Shown: positions 33,830-42,409, counted from the first letter of the stretch. The stretch is DNA of 64,000 nt from Lacipirellula parvula (GCF_009177095.1 NZ_AP021861.1:5872501-5936500), one strand, 5' to 3'. Notes: generated from the sequence alone by a model not told the origin. Program-made: numbers and translations.

Positions 33830-34269
33830 GGTTTCGCCTCCCTAAAAGGTGCGACGCCAAAGCGGCGTTCGCGAGGCGATAGTGTACACGATTGGCCGAT
33901 GGGAAATGCGGCGGTTTAGTGTTGTCACGTCAGCATCGCCGATGCCTCGCAGAAAAAGAGAGCGGCGACCGGCGTTGATGAGCTTGCCAGTCGCCGCTCC
34001 TGATGGCGGGAACGCCCGACTCGACCCGGTAATGAGCGGGCCGGGGAATCGTTGCGTCGGTCCGCATTGTGGCGGAAGCAGCCCCCCCGCTTCAAGTATA
34101 AGGCAGAAATGAAGACGCTTTGACAATCGGCAATCAGGTTCGGTCGCACCTATTGGCACGCATTTAGCGTAGTTTCACGGAGGCAAACCAGCGGCCAAGC
34201 GTTCCGCCCTCGCCGTTGCTGCCCGCGACGCGGGGCGGAATGCTAGGTCGATAAACAAACGGGGGAAAA
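33830..34269. other. Intergenic, no gene recognised
   Basis: About 440 bases between divergent genes. GGAGG-like and A-rich sequence just before 34270 (CGGGGGAAAAA) may be the ribosome site of the next gene. Nothing else stands out. Confidence 0.35.
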
Positions 34270-34572
34270 ATGAACGCTGCTGTCGCTGCCTACGCGGTCC
34301 CACGAATCTTCGCCGAGCTTCCCTATACGCACTCGTGGCTCAAGATTTGTCAGCATGCCGAGCGACTTGACCGCGCTGAGATCACCGAGTTCGATACGAA
34401 CGTTGAAGGTACTTGGCTGCGTTTTTTCTACCGCGATTACATCTTCTCAATCGGCGAGCGCGGCGCGCGCGTCCAACTAACGGTAAATGACGCCGACTGC
34501 CCTACCGACGTGATGCTTGAGGTGAACGAACATTTCGCGGCACTACTCGCGCCGCACCTGCGGCATTGCTAG
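34270..34572 (+). CDS. Hypothetical protein
   Basis: 100 residues, soluble, alpha/beta composition (LRFFYRDYIFSIGERG, VQLTVNDADCPTDVMLEVNE). GGGGG lies six bases before the ATG. No family recognised. A GC-rich hairpin follows the stop. Confidence 0.6.
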   Translation: MNAAVAAYAVPRIFAELPYTHSWLKICQHAERLDRAEITEFDTNVEGTWLRFFYRDYIFSIGERGARVQLTVNDADCPTDVMLEVNEHFAALLAPHLRHC

Positions 34573-34586
34573 AACGCCAAGCCTGA

Positions 34587-34636
34587 GCGGCGGCCCGCTG
34601 AGTCTCTGACTGGGGCGGCGGGTCGCCGCCAGTTTA
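34587..34636 (+). terminator. Possible terminator hairpin
   Basis: GGCGGCCCGC and GCGGGTCGCC arms around a 19-base loop, then AGTTTATT, 15 bases after the stop at 34572. Confidence 0.5.
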
Positions 34637-34753
34637 TTACTATGACTTTTCGCCGTCGACCTCACCAGGAATACCGAGAGGCAGCAACGTTCGGGCTACC
34701 GGTACACGACGAAGAACATTCGGAGCGCGAGCCTACAATCGAAGTAAGCAACC

Positions 34754-34981
34754 ATGACGACGACCGACAATCAAAGGCGGGAGACCTTCAAACTTGAAGG
34801 GATGAAGTACGACATTGTCGTTCAGCAGCAGGCTAGCGGTGACTTCGCAGGCGAATGGTATTGTTCAGCGTGCGACCGTGGCGACGTGTGCCCGGTGCGG
34901 CAGCCGTCCGAGAAATCGCTGCGACAGTGGACCCGACACTGCATCGCCATTCATCACGCACTTGAGCACATGGAAGAGTAA
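34754..34981 (+). CDS. Stand-alone zinc module shared with the BLUF protein
   Basis: 75 residues. FKLEGMKYDIVVQQQASGDF, EWYCSACDRGD and HCIAIHHALEH align with residues 5-65 of the BLUF protein at 25302 (YQLDGVIYSI..., WKCMTCG, HQARNH). CxxC plus His residues suggest one zinc site. It precedes the lysine-rich protein gene by 12 bp, so the two may be co-transcribed. Confidence 0.65.
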   Translation: MTTTDNQRRETFKLEGMKYDIVVQQQASGDFAGEWYCSACDRGDVCPVRQPSEKSLRQWTRHCIAIHHALEHMEE

Positions 34982-34993
34982 GGGGGATGCACA

Positions 34994-35368
34994 ATGCCAC
35001 GCGGCGACAAATCTAAGTACACGGACAAGCAGAAGCGCAAAGCGGAGCACCTCGCCGAGAGCTACGAAGAGCGCGGCGACTCAGCGAAGACCGCGAAGCG
35101 CAAAGCCTGGGCGACTGTCAACAAAGACAGTGGCGGCGGCAATAAGAGCGGATCAGGCAGAGGCAAGCCTGACACAAACGAGTCAGCTAAGAAAGGCGGG
35201 CGCAAGGGCGGCGCGGCTACGGCTAAGAAGTCTGCTAAAAAGAAGACCGCCAAGAAGAAGGCTGCAAAGAAGGCAACGAAGAAGAAGTCGCCCAAGAAGA
35301 AGGCCGCGAAGAAGAAGCCAGCCAAGGGGAAAGGTACGAAACGCAAGGCTAGCAAGAAGTCCTCGTGA
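34994..35368 (+). CDS. Plasmid-stabilisation-like domain fused to a histone-H1-like tail
   Basis: 124 residues, extremely basic. Residues 1-55 (MPRGDKSKYTDKQKRKAEHL, then ERGDSAKTAKRKAWATVNKD, SGGGNKSG) match a small bacterial family often labelled plasmid stabilisation protein. Residues 60-124 are almost pure KKAAKK repeats like the C-terminal tail of histone H1 or bacterial Hc1-type proteins, which bind DNA non-specifically. GGGGG lies 10 bases before the ATG. The combination suggests a nucleoid-associated protein. Confidence 0.8.
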   Translation: MPRGDKSKYTDKQKRKAEHLAESYEERGDSAKTAKRKAWATVNKDSGGGNKSGSGRGKPDTNESAKKGGRKGGAATAKKSAKKKTAKKKAAKKATKKKSPKKKAAKKKPAKGKGTKRKASKKSS

Positions 35369-35577
35369 TAAATTAGCCCCGTGTCGAAGCTGGTTCTTCG
35401 AGAGAGGGACTAGTAGACCGGGGCCATTTTATGCGCCGACCACTTCGCGCTCCGTCCTCCTGCGCCTTGCAATCTCACTCGACGGAGACTGCCGTTTTGT
35501 TTCGAATGCAGGTGACGCCCACGGCGAGTCCGCATACGATTTGAGACTTCGCTAATGACACATCGCGAGTTTGGAAC

Positions 35578-35979
35578 ATGGACTCCTGCATCATTCAGCA
35601 AACGTCGCACGCAACGCACAACGGCACCAAGGGGTTTCCTGAAATTGTCGGCATGCTGACTTCTGCAGGCGTTGAATATTACTTCGTTGATTACGCTGCG
35701 ATGGCCACCACCTTCTACGGAGAAGGATGCGTCGTTAATTCCCCGATCCCTTATGAAGACATGCCGACAATTGCTGACGACCTCCAGGTCGACGAAGTGA
35801 GAGCGGCCATTCTCGATAGTCAGCGGCATGGCCAATCACATCGTGACTTTTCGCGACGTGTCATGGTGGCAGGCGTGCAAGGATACTTCGCTTTCTTGCG
35901 AGGCCAGCGAATAACTTATCTTGGCAGGCAAGGCGACCAGCATACCGAATGGTTTCCGGGCGCGGGGCCGTCGAAATAG
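35578..35979 (+). CDS. DUF1398 family protein
   Basis: 133 residues. GFPEIVGMLTSAGVEYYFVD, a middle block VRAAILDSQRHGQSHRDFSR and the C-terminal GVQGYFAFLRGQRITYLGR follow the order of DUF1398 proteins (Escherichia coli YbcV-like). Several members are prophage-borne; function is unknown. A terminator hairpin lies 110 bases downstream. Confidence 0.8.
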   Translation: MDSCIIQQTSHATHNGTKGFPEIVGMLTSAGVEYYFVDYAAMATTFYGEGCVVNSPIPYEDMPTIADDLQVDEVRAAILDSQRHGQSHRDFSRRVMVAGVQGYFAFLRGQRITYLGRQGDQHTEWFPGAGPSK

Positions 35980-36088
35980 ATGCAAAAAGAAAGGCAGGCG
36001 GCAATTCTTCCTGCAAGCCTGGCGACGTGCCTCAGCGAAACCGCTGCATCCGGATCGCCGCCGGCCAAACATCCGACGAGATTGCCTC

Positions 36089-36127
36089 GCCCCGCCGACG
36101 TCGCGAATCGCGCGGGGCGCTTTTTAT
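36089..36127 (+). terminator. Terminator hairpin after DUF1398 gene
   Basis: GCCCCGC and GCGGGGC arms around GACGTCGCGAATCGC, then GCTTTTTATTT. The inner GCGAATC is shared with hairpins at 26688 and 31871. Confidence 0.75.
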
Positions 36128-36242
36128 TTAGTCCGCACAGGACTGGAACAGCTCAGCGCAAGTCGCGTCCCCAACTTGTGATAGTGCGACCTCATCAGTC
36201 CAGGAATGCGTCAGGCGGTGCAATCCGCATCGACGATCAGCG

Positions 36243-37760
36243 TTACGACTTCGCAAACGCGGTGGCTTGGTCAAGGAACTCGAGCTTGAACAGATCGTAG
36301 AAGACTTTTTTGGCAGCCTCACCGACTGCTTTGCAGGCCTCCGCGGGCGCGAAGACGTGTGCTCTTGACTGGTGCGCGCCGTACAATTCGACCCATTTAT
36401 CTACGGGAATGAAATGCTCCAACGTATGAGGTTCCAGCTGCCCTGGAGCCTCAATCCACATTTGCTTTGCTTCCGTCATGCCTGGCGGCTGCGGAACATC
36501 CAGCCAAACCTTATGAATCGGACACGGCTTGCTTGCTACTTCCCATATGCGCTTTGCGATCTCGCGTCGAATCCTCACTTTCTCCTGCGTATTACCTGCT
36601 AGGGTTGCCACCCCTGCGTACAGGTGGTGGGGACTTTCGCCTGCTTCGTTGTGCATGCTCGGTGGAACCGTGTTGCGAGCAATTACCAATGCTTTCTTCC
36701 ATATCCGACGCTCTCGGATATCGGTGATTAGCGATTTGATGTCATCGTCGTTACAGAGTTCAGGTATCAGAAGCCTGTCATCGGTAAGCCGAAGGAAGTC
36801 GACACACGACGTTAGCGTACTACCGCCGACTTTTGCGCCGCGCTCGGTCGCTAATAAAAAAATCGCCCACAGCATGCAGTCGACAGCTCTCACTTTGTGA
36901 TGATGGTACATCCCGGTGAAGAGCAGCATCTTGTTGAACATCACTTGCGTAAGCGGCGACAACCCGGACAGATGGCCAGCGATGCGTGTTTGCGACTCGC
37001 CATCAAAGTTTGCAGTTAGGATTCGGATTGAATGGAAAAGACGGTCCAAATCGACGTGCATCTTCAGGCCACTGAACATCCCGTCGCGCGGCATATAGTC
37101 GAGCTTATCCGCGTCGAATGGGCCATGAACGATTTCGCTCATGAACACTTCGCTAGCATCCGTCGTGCCCGTGATCAGTTGTGCTATCTTATCGCAGTTT
37201 AATTTTCGCTTGCGTTTTGAGTTAATTCCGCTGACGAAGTTCTGGAATGCAGGCGATTGAACTATCAGTGCAGACAGTATCTCGCCGCCGCCGCTTTGCG
37301 AGTACTCAGGATGATCCCGCTGGAATTGCTCCATGTCGGGAAGCGAAGAATAGAATTGTTCGCTCGTGTGCGAGAAAGGGCCATGCCCCGTATCGTGGAG
37401 CAGCGCCGCATACCTTACATTGTCTTCGCAACTTGCATCGACACGACCTTCATCGAGCGCAGACGCTTTCAGTGCTGCACACAGTCGCCCGCTCTGGCAC
37501 AAAACGCCGAGCGAGTGTTCGAATCGCGTATGGTGTGCAGAGGGATAGGTAAGGTATACCGCACCAGTTTGATGCAGATACCTGAGCCGTTGCAGAAGAG
37601 GCGTGTCTAAGAGGGCAACCTCGTAGGGCGTTAATTTAAACGTACCCCACAGCGCATCATGAATTATCTTGTGGCTCGCATACGTATCAATCCACGCGAC
37701 CGTATCGGTGGGCAAATGATCAGCTACAAAAGCGTCAATCTGCTCCTTTAACGGCTGCAT
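36243..37760 (-). CDS. HD-domain phosphohydrolase, SAMHD1/dNTPase-like
   Basis: 505 residues from the ATG at 37760. HD metal residues are clear: HHTRFEHSLGV (His near 82), ALLHDTGHGPFSHTSE (His-Asp near 122) and PFDADKLDYMPRD, the pattern of SAMHD1-like dNTP triphosphohydrolases and related enzymes. The C-terminal 200 residues have no recognised domain. It overlaps the upstream 133-residue gene by 26 bases, so they are translationally coupled. dNTP depletion is a known antiviral strategy and the neighbouring AlbA_2 and nuclease genes fit a defence setting, but the role is inferred. Confidence 0.85.
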   Translation of the reverse strand: MQPLKEQIDAFVADHLPTDTVAWIDTYASHKIIHDALWGTFKLTPYEVALLDTPLLQRLRYLHQTGAVYLTYPSAHHTRFEHSLGVLCQSGRLCAALKASALDEGRVDASCEDNVRYAALLHDTGHGPFSHTSEQFYSSLPDMEQFQRDHPEYSQSGGGEILSALIVQSPAFQNFVSGINSKRKRKLNCDKIAQLITGTTDASEVFMSEIVHGPFDADKLDYMPRDGMFSGLKMHVDLDRLFHSIRILTANFDGESQTRIAGHLSGLSPLTQVMFNKMLLFTGMYHHHKVRAVDCMLWAIFLLATERGAKVGGSTLTSCVDFLRLTDDRLLIPELCNDDDIKSLITDIRERRIWKKALVIARNTVPPSMHNEAGESPHHLYAGVATLAGNTQEKVRIRREIAKRIWEVASKPCPIHKVWLDVPQPPGMTEAKQMWIEAPGQLEPHTLEHFIPVDKWVELYGAHQSRAHVFAPAEACKAVGEAAKKVFYDLFKLEFLDQATAFAKS

Positions 37761-38136
37761 CTTTTGATCCAAATGCCTTTTTTAAGCGATCAGCAATAGA
37801 TTCAACGGCCTTCTGCTGATCGGTCCCTAAAGACGAGAAAATCTGCTGCCCAAATGGGCCAGCCAAATGGGGAGATGTACGGAAATAAGTTTGAGCAGCA
37901 TTCTCGCGGACGATCGACCCCGCCTGATCCAGTAGTTGCAGCGTGCCCGATAAGACTTCAGAAACGTGATAGTGGCGATGCCAGGCGAATGACTTGAAAC
38001 GGCCTCCAAACTCTAAGGCGGCTTCATTAAATACCCTCGCGAAAGCGAGGTTGTCGACCATTCGAATTTCCCGGCCAACCTTGTAAAGCGTCGCCATCAG
38101 GAGAGTTTCAGGAGTCGCCTGCTCCATTGTGACCAT
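37735..38136 (-). CDS. Partner protein of the HD phosphohydrolase
   Basis: 133 residues from the ATG at 38136, chosen because AGGAG lies eight bases upstream. Mostly helical (LAFARVFNEAALEFGGRFKS, HYHVSEVLSGTLQLLDQAG); no TM helix or signal. No family recognised. The 26-base overlap with the HD gene and shared strand argue for a functional pair, for example a regulator or sensor of the phosphohydrolase. Confidence 0.75.
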   Translation of the reverse strand: MVTMEQATPETLLMATLYKVGREIRMVDNLAFARVFNEAALEFGGRFKSFAWHRHYHVSEVLSGTLQLLDQAGSIVRENAAQTYFRTSPHLAGPFGQQIFSSLGTDQQKAVESIADRLKKAFGSKDAAVKGAD

Positions 38137-38340
38137 GACCTTCTCCTTAAATGCCGTGGACATAGATGGGGATTGTGGTTTACCGCTGGGCGCGTGTCAA
38201 GTGCCGCTAAGAACCTTGGGGCTGTCCTCGTTGCCATCAGCAACAAGCATACCGCGCTACTACGCTCTCAGCCTCAATTCGGCAGACCAGGGCCTTCTAT
38301 TTATATAGACTGCGGTTGAACTCGTTAAGTTCACCTAGGG

Positions 38341-39390
38341 TCAACCGCACATCCGATAGAGCGGGCGGGATGGAGGGAGTTTTCTAAATACCACGAGTTT
38401 TACGGGCCGAAAAGGATCGGCTAACCCAGCACGGCTGCGGTAGTTTCGCAGCCATACAGGTCCGGTCGCGTTCATAATGTCGTCCACCGAGACCGTTACA
38501 ACGCCATCGCACAGCCGAAAATTGGCCGCCGCGAGGCGGTACTGGACATCCACGTTGGTGATACGGGCATTGCCCCCGAACTCGATCGCGATGGCGGTGA
38601 CGTCCAAATCCTCGCCTGGATAGACCAGCCGGTTGTCTTGGCCTCCAAACGATCGCCACGGCGAAAAACGGGAGACGTACAGGGGCGGCAAGCCGTTATT
38701 GCCGTTTCCATCCACCCCGTACTCGTAGACGTGATGTGGAGAGTCGGTAACTAACGTCAGGTACGGTGCGACTGCAGCACCACGCCCACTGTTCCGGATA
38801 GAGATCGTCGCTAAGTACTGGTAAATGGTTTTCCCACCTGCCTCTCTAGAGCCGTTGCGCTTAACGGTTGCCACAACGCTCAATAATGGCTTGGCTCGGC
38901 GTCCGAACATATCTTCGATGTCGAAGTGCTCCATCTTGATGAAGCTCTCGCCGCTACGCTTGTAGTAACGATCCTCGGTCAGCTTGGCCATGTGCGGCCC
39001 CGAGTCGCTAGCCGGAACGTAGGTTGCGACAACACCACTTGCGCCGTTTTCTGGGATGGCTTTATGGACCACGCCGTCTACCACTGGATTGGCAGCCTGC
39101 GCAGTGAGTTCGTTGAGCCGAGCGACCGCGGCGGTCACGTTGGGTAGTGCAACAATCTTCTGAGCCACGTCAGGTCCGTCGCCGACCTTGCGGGCGTCAA
39201 CTCCCCAGATACACACACCACCATCGGAGTTCGCGAAACCACTGATCACCTTAGCCAGGTTCTTCCTATCGTCAGCGGAAGTGAACGGCCCTGCTGCTTG
39301 CTTGAAGTCGAGGTGTAGATTCTCCTCCTGAACTCCAAGCATGCCCTGGATCTTAGCGAGGTCGAGTGCGTCGAAGTCTGCCTTGTTCAT
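38341..39390 (-). CDS. AlbA_2 (Schlafen-like) domain protein
   Basis: 349 residues from the ATG at 39390, which has GAGG nine bases upstream; the longer frame starts with TTG. Residues about 15-150 form an AlbA_2 putative DNA-binding/ATPase domain: ENLHLDFKQA, then KNLAKVISGFANSDGG with VCIWGVD, and RYYKRSG. The C-terminal half is beta-rich and unrecognised. Similar proteins are often regulators or parts of phage-defence modules. Same strand as the HD pair downstream and the nuclease upstream. Confidence 0.82.
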   Translation of the reverse strand: MNKADFDALDLAKIQGMLGVQEENLHLDFKQAAGPFTSADDRKNLAKVISGFANSDGGVCIWGVDARKVGDGPDVAQKIVALPNVTAAVARLNELTAQAANPVVDGVVHKAIPENGASGVVATYVPASDSGPHMAKLTEDRYYKRSGESFIKMEHFDIEDMFGRRAKPLLSVVATVKRNGSREAGGKTIYQYLATISIRNSGRGAAVAPYLTLVTDSPHHVYEYGVDGNGNNGLPPLYVSRFSPWRSFGGQDNRLVYPGEDLDVTAIAIEFGGNARITNVDVQYRLAAANFRLCDGVVTVSVDDIMNATGPVWLRNYRSRAGLADPFRPVKLVVFRKLPPSRPLYRMCG

Positions 39391-39546
39391 ACCAAAAGCC
39401 TCGGAATTGGTTTCCGGCAATGGTGACGCCTTGGCAACCAATTCGCAAGCAGTCGACGAAGGACACGAACAGGCGGGCGCAACACTCGACGACGATTCTA
39501 CTTGCGTCGCATGGCAAAGGTGCGCGATGCATTAGCCGGTGCGAAA

Positions 39547-40395
39547 TTACCAATCATTCGAACTCAAGTAGCGGTTAACGAGCGAATCCTCGAAGTACTC
39601 GTTGACCGCTATTGGGCTCTTCAAGCTATCGATGAGTCTCGATAGCCCCGTCTCAGTTACGAACTCGATATGCGACAGCGTCATTGCCAGTATCTCATCT
39701 TTATGCTTCCACCGAAGTGGAGCGGAGACGAAGAATGAGATCGCTTCCGAGAGTGTTGGTGCGCCCAATGCCGAACCATGCTCGTCGTAATTGATCGCCC
39801 AAAGTCTTCCGTCGGGAACAACTAAGACTGGCATCACGAACGTGAAGATTGGGCTCTCTTCAAGGTTAGCCTCGCTCGATACTGCTAGATCGCTTGATGA
39901 CGCGATTGCTTGAGCCCATTTTGAGTATACGTCCCCATCTGACGCATTGAATGCGGAACCGTTCCGTGCAACTTGCATGAGATTCTTGCCGGTCGGTCGG
40001 TCCTCGCGGTACTTCGTTTCTCGCGGATAGAAACGTAGCACTCTCGCAGTCCTATTGGTGGTTGCAACGACATCGTGAAAGCTTTCATTGCGGGCGCGAG
40101 GAACACATTGAATTAACAGTGGGTAGTGGTCGCGTACATTTTTGCATTCGATAGCCAGGCGGAACAGAAATGGACACCGACGGTAGTGACGTTCCTGCGG
40201 CCGAATTTGCACTCGAAGGTCGAACTGACGCGACAAGCCGGTTACCGGATCAATGTACGTTCCACCGTGCAGTGGATCGAGTGACTTAGAAGTCAGTAGT
40301 CTACGGATCTTCATCTCAAATCCGAAGTCCGATTCATTAGCGACGAACTCTTCAAGGTCCGCTTGGGTGATCGGCTCTTTTGGCATCGGGATCAC
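39547..40395 (-). CDS. PD-(D/E)XK-like nuclease candidate
   Basis: 282 residues. A restriction-endonuclease-like core is suggested by RQFDLRVQI followed by FRLAIECKN, giving Asp...Glu-x-Lys with correct spacing, about residues 58-88. An N-terminal helix (ADLEEFVANESDFGFEMKIR) contains the usual preceding Glu. The C-terminal half may read the target. The ATG overlaps the stop of the upstream 79-residue gene by four bases. Likely DNA cleavage or defence role; family not certain. Confidence 0.65.
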   Translation of the reverse strand: MIPMPKEPITQADLEEFVANESDFGFEMKIRRLLTSKSLDPLHGGTYIDPVTGLSRQFDLRVQIRPQERHYRRCPFLFRLAIECKNVRDHYPLLIQCVPRARNESFHDVVATTNRTARVLRFYPRETKYREDRPTGKNLMQVARNGSAFNASDGDVYSKWAQAIASSSDLAVSSEANLEESPIFTFVMPVLVVPDGRLWAINYDEHGSALGAPTLSEAISFFVSAPLRWKHKDEILAMTLSHIEFVTETGLSRLIDSLKSPIAVNEYFEDSLVNRYLSSNDW

Positions 40396-40631
40396 TCTGC
40401 TTCGTCAGCGGGAGGCGGGGTAATTTCACCGGGGACGTACTCATCATCGCCGAGTGTTACGTCTAGAATCAAATTGAACGCGGGCTCGCCTCGCGATACC
40501 CTTCCCGCGTTCATTTGAGTGTGGCGAACGAATGAATCCTTACCGCAGCGGATTGTTGGAACGGGATCTGACGCCATGACTGGCTCCTGGGTACGCTCAG
40601 CCGAAAGATCACCAATCTCGTCCCTCCGCAT
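40392..40631 (-). CDS. Small protein upstream of the nuclease
   Basis: 79 residues from the ATG at 40631, set by the R1 promoter module that ends exactly there (MRRDEIGDLSAERTQEPVMA). A second ATG 18 codons in is possible. C-terminus acidic (LDVTLGDDEYVPGEITPPP). Four-base overlap with the nuclease gene. No family recognised; could be a partner or immunity-type protein. Confidence 0.6.
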   Translation of the reverse strand: MRRDEIGDLSAERTQEPVMASDPVPTIRCGKDSFVRHTQMNAGRVSRGEPAFNLILDVTLGDDEYVPGEITPPPADEAE

Positions 40632-40676
40632 GCAGATTGCAAGCTTTTCGGAAAATCGGTCGCACAGGATCGAGCG
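40629..40676 (-). promoter_or_regulatory. Promoter module R1, copy 2
   Basis: Minus strand CGCTCGATCCTGTGCGACCG, ATTTTCCGAAAAGCTTGCAA, TCTGCATG. Divergent copy of the module at 30564 and 49679; ends at the start codon of the 79-residue gene. Confidence 0.55.
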
Positions 40677-40729
40677 TGCTGCGTTGCGAGCGGCTGACGT
40701 GGCACCGAGTCGGATTCCGCCAAAGCGCC

Positions 40730-40984
40730 TCACTGAGGCCCTGGGAGCGTCCTGATGTCGATCGCGATTTTCAAGGCTCTCTGAGCCTTCCCGAGGGCGT
40801 ATCGTTGGCACGCGTCGCGAATCACGTAGAGGTTTTCGAGCGAGAGAGTATCAGCCGTTGCGGGGTTCAGAACGACCGCCTTCGCTTGCGCGAGCAGTTC
40901 CCTATCGTCGAATGTATCGCAGAGAACGTTGCGTCCTGTGATTTGAATCCGGCGGGGGTGGTCGTTTCGCTGCATTGGCCTCAT
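40730..40984 (-). CDS. Small hypothetical protein
   Basis: 84 residues from the ATG at 40984, four bases after the stop of the gene upstream. Helical C-terminal half (ADTLSLENLYVIRDACQRYA, LGKAQRALKIAIDI). Third gene of a tightly packed run of three small genes on this strand. No family recognised. Confidence 0.6.
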   Translation of the reverse strand: MRPMQRNDHPRRIQITGRNVLCDTFDDRELLAQAKAVVLNPATADTLSLENLYVIRDACQRYALGKAQRALKIAIDIRTLPGPQ

Positions 40985-40988
40985 GGTG

Positions 40989-41174
40989 TCAATCGACTTT
41001 CTCTGCGTTCCAAACAAGCGTAGCGGTGTCCTTGACCGGCCAGTAGAGCACAATTCGCCCCCCTGATTCATATCGTTCCACTTCGACCGCGATCGGCGCG
41101 GCACTCTCTCGCGTGTCAGTGTAGATCCACGCCTCGCCGATCTGCCAGGCGAATGCGTTGGGCAGGCGGGTCAT
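40989..41174 (-). CDS. Small hypothetical protein
   Basis: 61 residues, beta-rich (AWQIGEAWIYTDTRESAAPI, GGRIVLYWPVKDTATLVW). Its ATG overlaps the preceding gene's stop by four bases. No family recognised. Confidence 0.6.
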   Translation of the reverse strand: MTRLPNAFAWQIGEAWIYTDTRESAAPIAVEVERYESGGRIVLYWPVKDTATLVWNAEKVD

Positions 41175-41353
41175 TCGATCTTCTCGCTCCGGCGATGTTC
41201 GATCTCTTTGACGGCCTTCGCCGCTTCGGCGTCGTTGGCGGCGATAGCCTTTAGTTCCCTGAACAGCGCCTCCCCATCAGAGTCGAGAAACGTATCGCCG
41301 CGAACTTTGAGACGCTGGCGAACTTCGTCGAGGGCCTGATTGGAGCTGGCCAT
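41171..41353 (-). CDS. Small hypothetical helical protein
   Basis: 60 residues from the ATG at 41353: MASSNQALDEVRQRLKVRGD, then LFRELKAIAANDAEAAKAVK. A conserved-looking helical protein heading a three-gene overlapping run. The run of very short coupled genes looks phage-like. Confidence 0.55.
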   Translation of the reverse strand: MASSNQALDEVRQRLKVRGDTFLDSDGEALFRELKAIAANDAEAAKAVKEIEHRRSEKIE

Positions 41354-41402
41354 AAGGGACTCGCTGGCGGCTAGTGCGGATAGGGAGTGTACAGCCACTC
41401 AA

Positions 41403-41830
41403 CTATGCAAGCGGCGCGCCGATGTAGTTATCGCTCGGAGACGACCCAGATAGCGACCGTCCGGGGTTGTTACTGCAGTTGGAATGCATCTCCAGCGCAA
41501 GCGTCCGGAGTTGCGCGAGTGACCATGCTTTCGGCGGAGTCAATCTGGCTTCAAGCGTGCCGGGAGCAGCGGTGGCATTCAAAAAGCAGCGGGTATTGTA
41601 AGCAACGCTGCTCACGTGGCTCACGCGTCGCCGACTGGACCAAATGGGCCCTCGAACGGATCGAGATCATCCGCTTCTGACTTCGCCCAGTGGGTCCAAG
41701 CTTCGAACGACTTATCTGATTGCCACTGTAGAGTGCCAGCCGCGTGACGTTCCTCTGCGGCTGCCCGGTCAAGAGTCGCTGCGGGCGCTGTTCGGCAACG
41801 TTGAGATAAGGGGCCATCCAGCTATCACGT
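41403..41830 (-). pseudogene. Decayed coding region
   Basis: Two minus-strand frames look like gene remains: one reading LDRAAAEERHAAGTLQWQSD and ending DLDPFEGPFGPVGDA near 41630, with no start codon, and one ending LSGSSPSDNYIGAPLA at 41403. They may be pieces of lost phage or accessory genes. Confidence 0.3.
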
Positions 41831-41851
41831 TCAACCACTCAAGGAAGATGT

Positions 41852-41945
41852 CACTGGTGAAGCCCACTTCACCAGCACTAGGGAAGCGTAGTTCACCAGC
41901 ACTGGTGAAGTTTCCTGCGCGCCACTGGTGAAGCGTACTTCCCCC
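41852..41945. repeat. Cluster of CACTGGTGAAG direct and inverted repeats
   Basis: CACTGGTGAAG occurs at 41853, 41901 and 41924; its complement CTTCACCAG or TTCACCAGCACT at 41868 and 41893. The roughly 21-base phasing resembles an operator or origin iteron cluster. It lies upstream of the phage-like gene run on the + strand. Confidence 0.65.
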
Positions 41946-42009
41946 ATCCCAGAAGGGACCAGAAGGGCTGTCGCCGCTTGAGGCGGCGACGCCTGCAGAA
42001 GTGAAGAAA

Positions 42010-42228
42010 ATGCCGCCCCTCCCGACCAGTCTCAACAAGATGATCAAACCGAGATTCCAACTCCTGATCGAAGCCGAGCCGCAAGCCGACGATCCCGACG
42101 GCAACCGGCGACTCCGCTTCGCACTCAAAGCCATGCTCCGCCGCCTCGGACTCAGGTGCGTCACTATCACCCCAGCAGAAACCCAAAACACTCAACCCAA
42201 CCAAGAACGCCATGAACGCCAAGACTGA
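42010..42228 (+). CDS. Small hypothetical protein
   Basis: 72 residues from the ATG at 42010 (a GTG three codons earlier is possible). KMIKPRFQLLIEAEPQADDP and LRFALKAMLRRLGLRCVTI read like a short conserved planctomycete protein with an RLxxxLKxxLRRxGLRC core. It overlaps the next small gene by 17 bases. Confidence 0.55.
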   Translation: MPPLPTSLNKMIKPRFQLLIEAEPQADDPDGNRRLRFALKAMLRRLGLRCVTITPAETQNTQPNQERHERQD

Positions 42229-42409
42229 TACCAACGTCGCTCATCGCATCGAGCAACTGCTCGCACGCGTCGCTGGAGTTCGGAGGGGAACTGAATGCGA
42301 CCGCCCTGTGAAGTTCGACCGTCGCGGTCAGGCTCATGCCCAGCAAGTGGCGGAGGCTGAGCGGACCGCGAATGCGAGATCGATCTCACCAAGGAATCGT
42401 GAGGGATGA
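42212..42409 (+). CDS. Small hypothetical protein
   Basis: 65 residues: MNAKTDTNVAHRIEQLLARV, then a basic, low-complexity tail. It overlaps the previous gene by 17 bases. Coding character is modest. Confidence 0.4.
   Translation: MNAKTDTNVAHRIEQLLARVAGVRRGTECDRPVKFDRRGQAHAQQVAEAERTANARSISPRNREG

Noticed and set aside
33842-34159. 105-codon minus-strand frame
   Set aside because: No ribosome site, no motif, biased composition.
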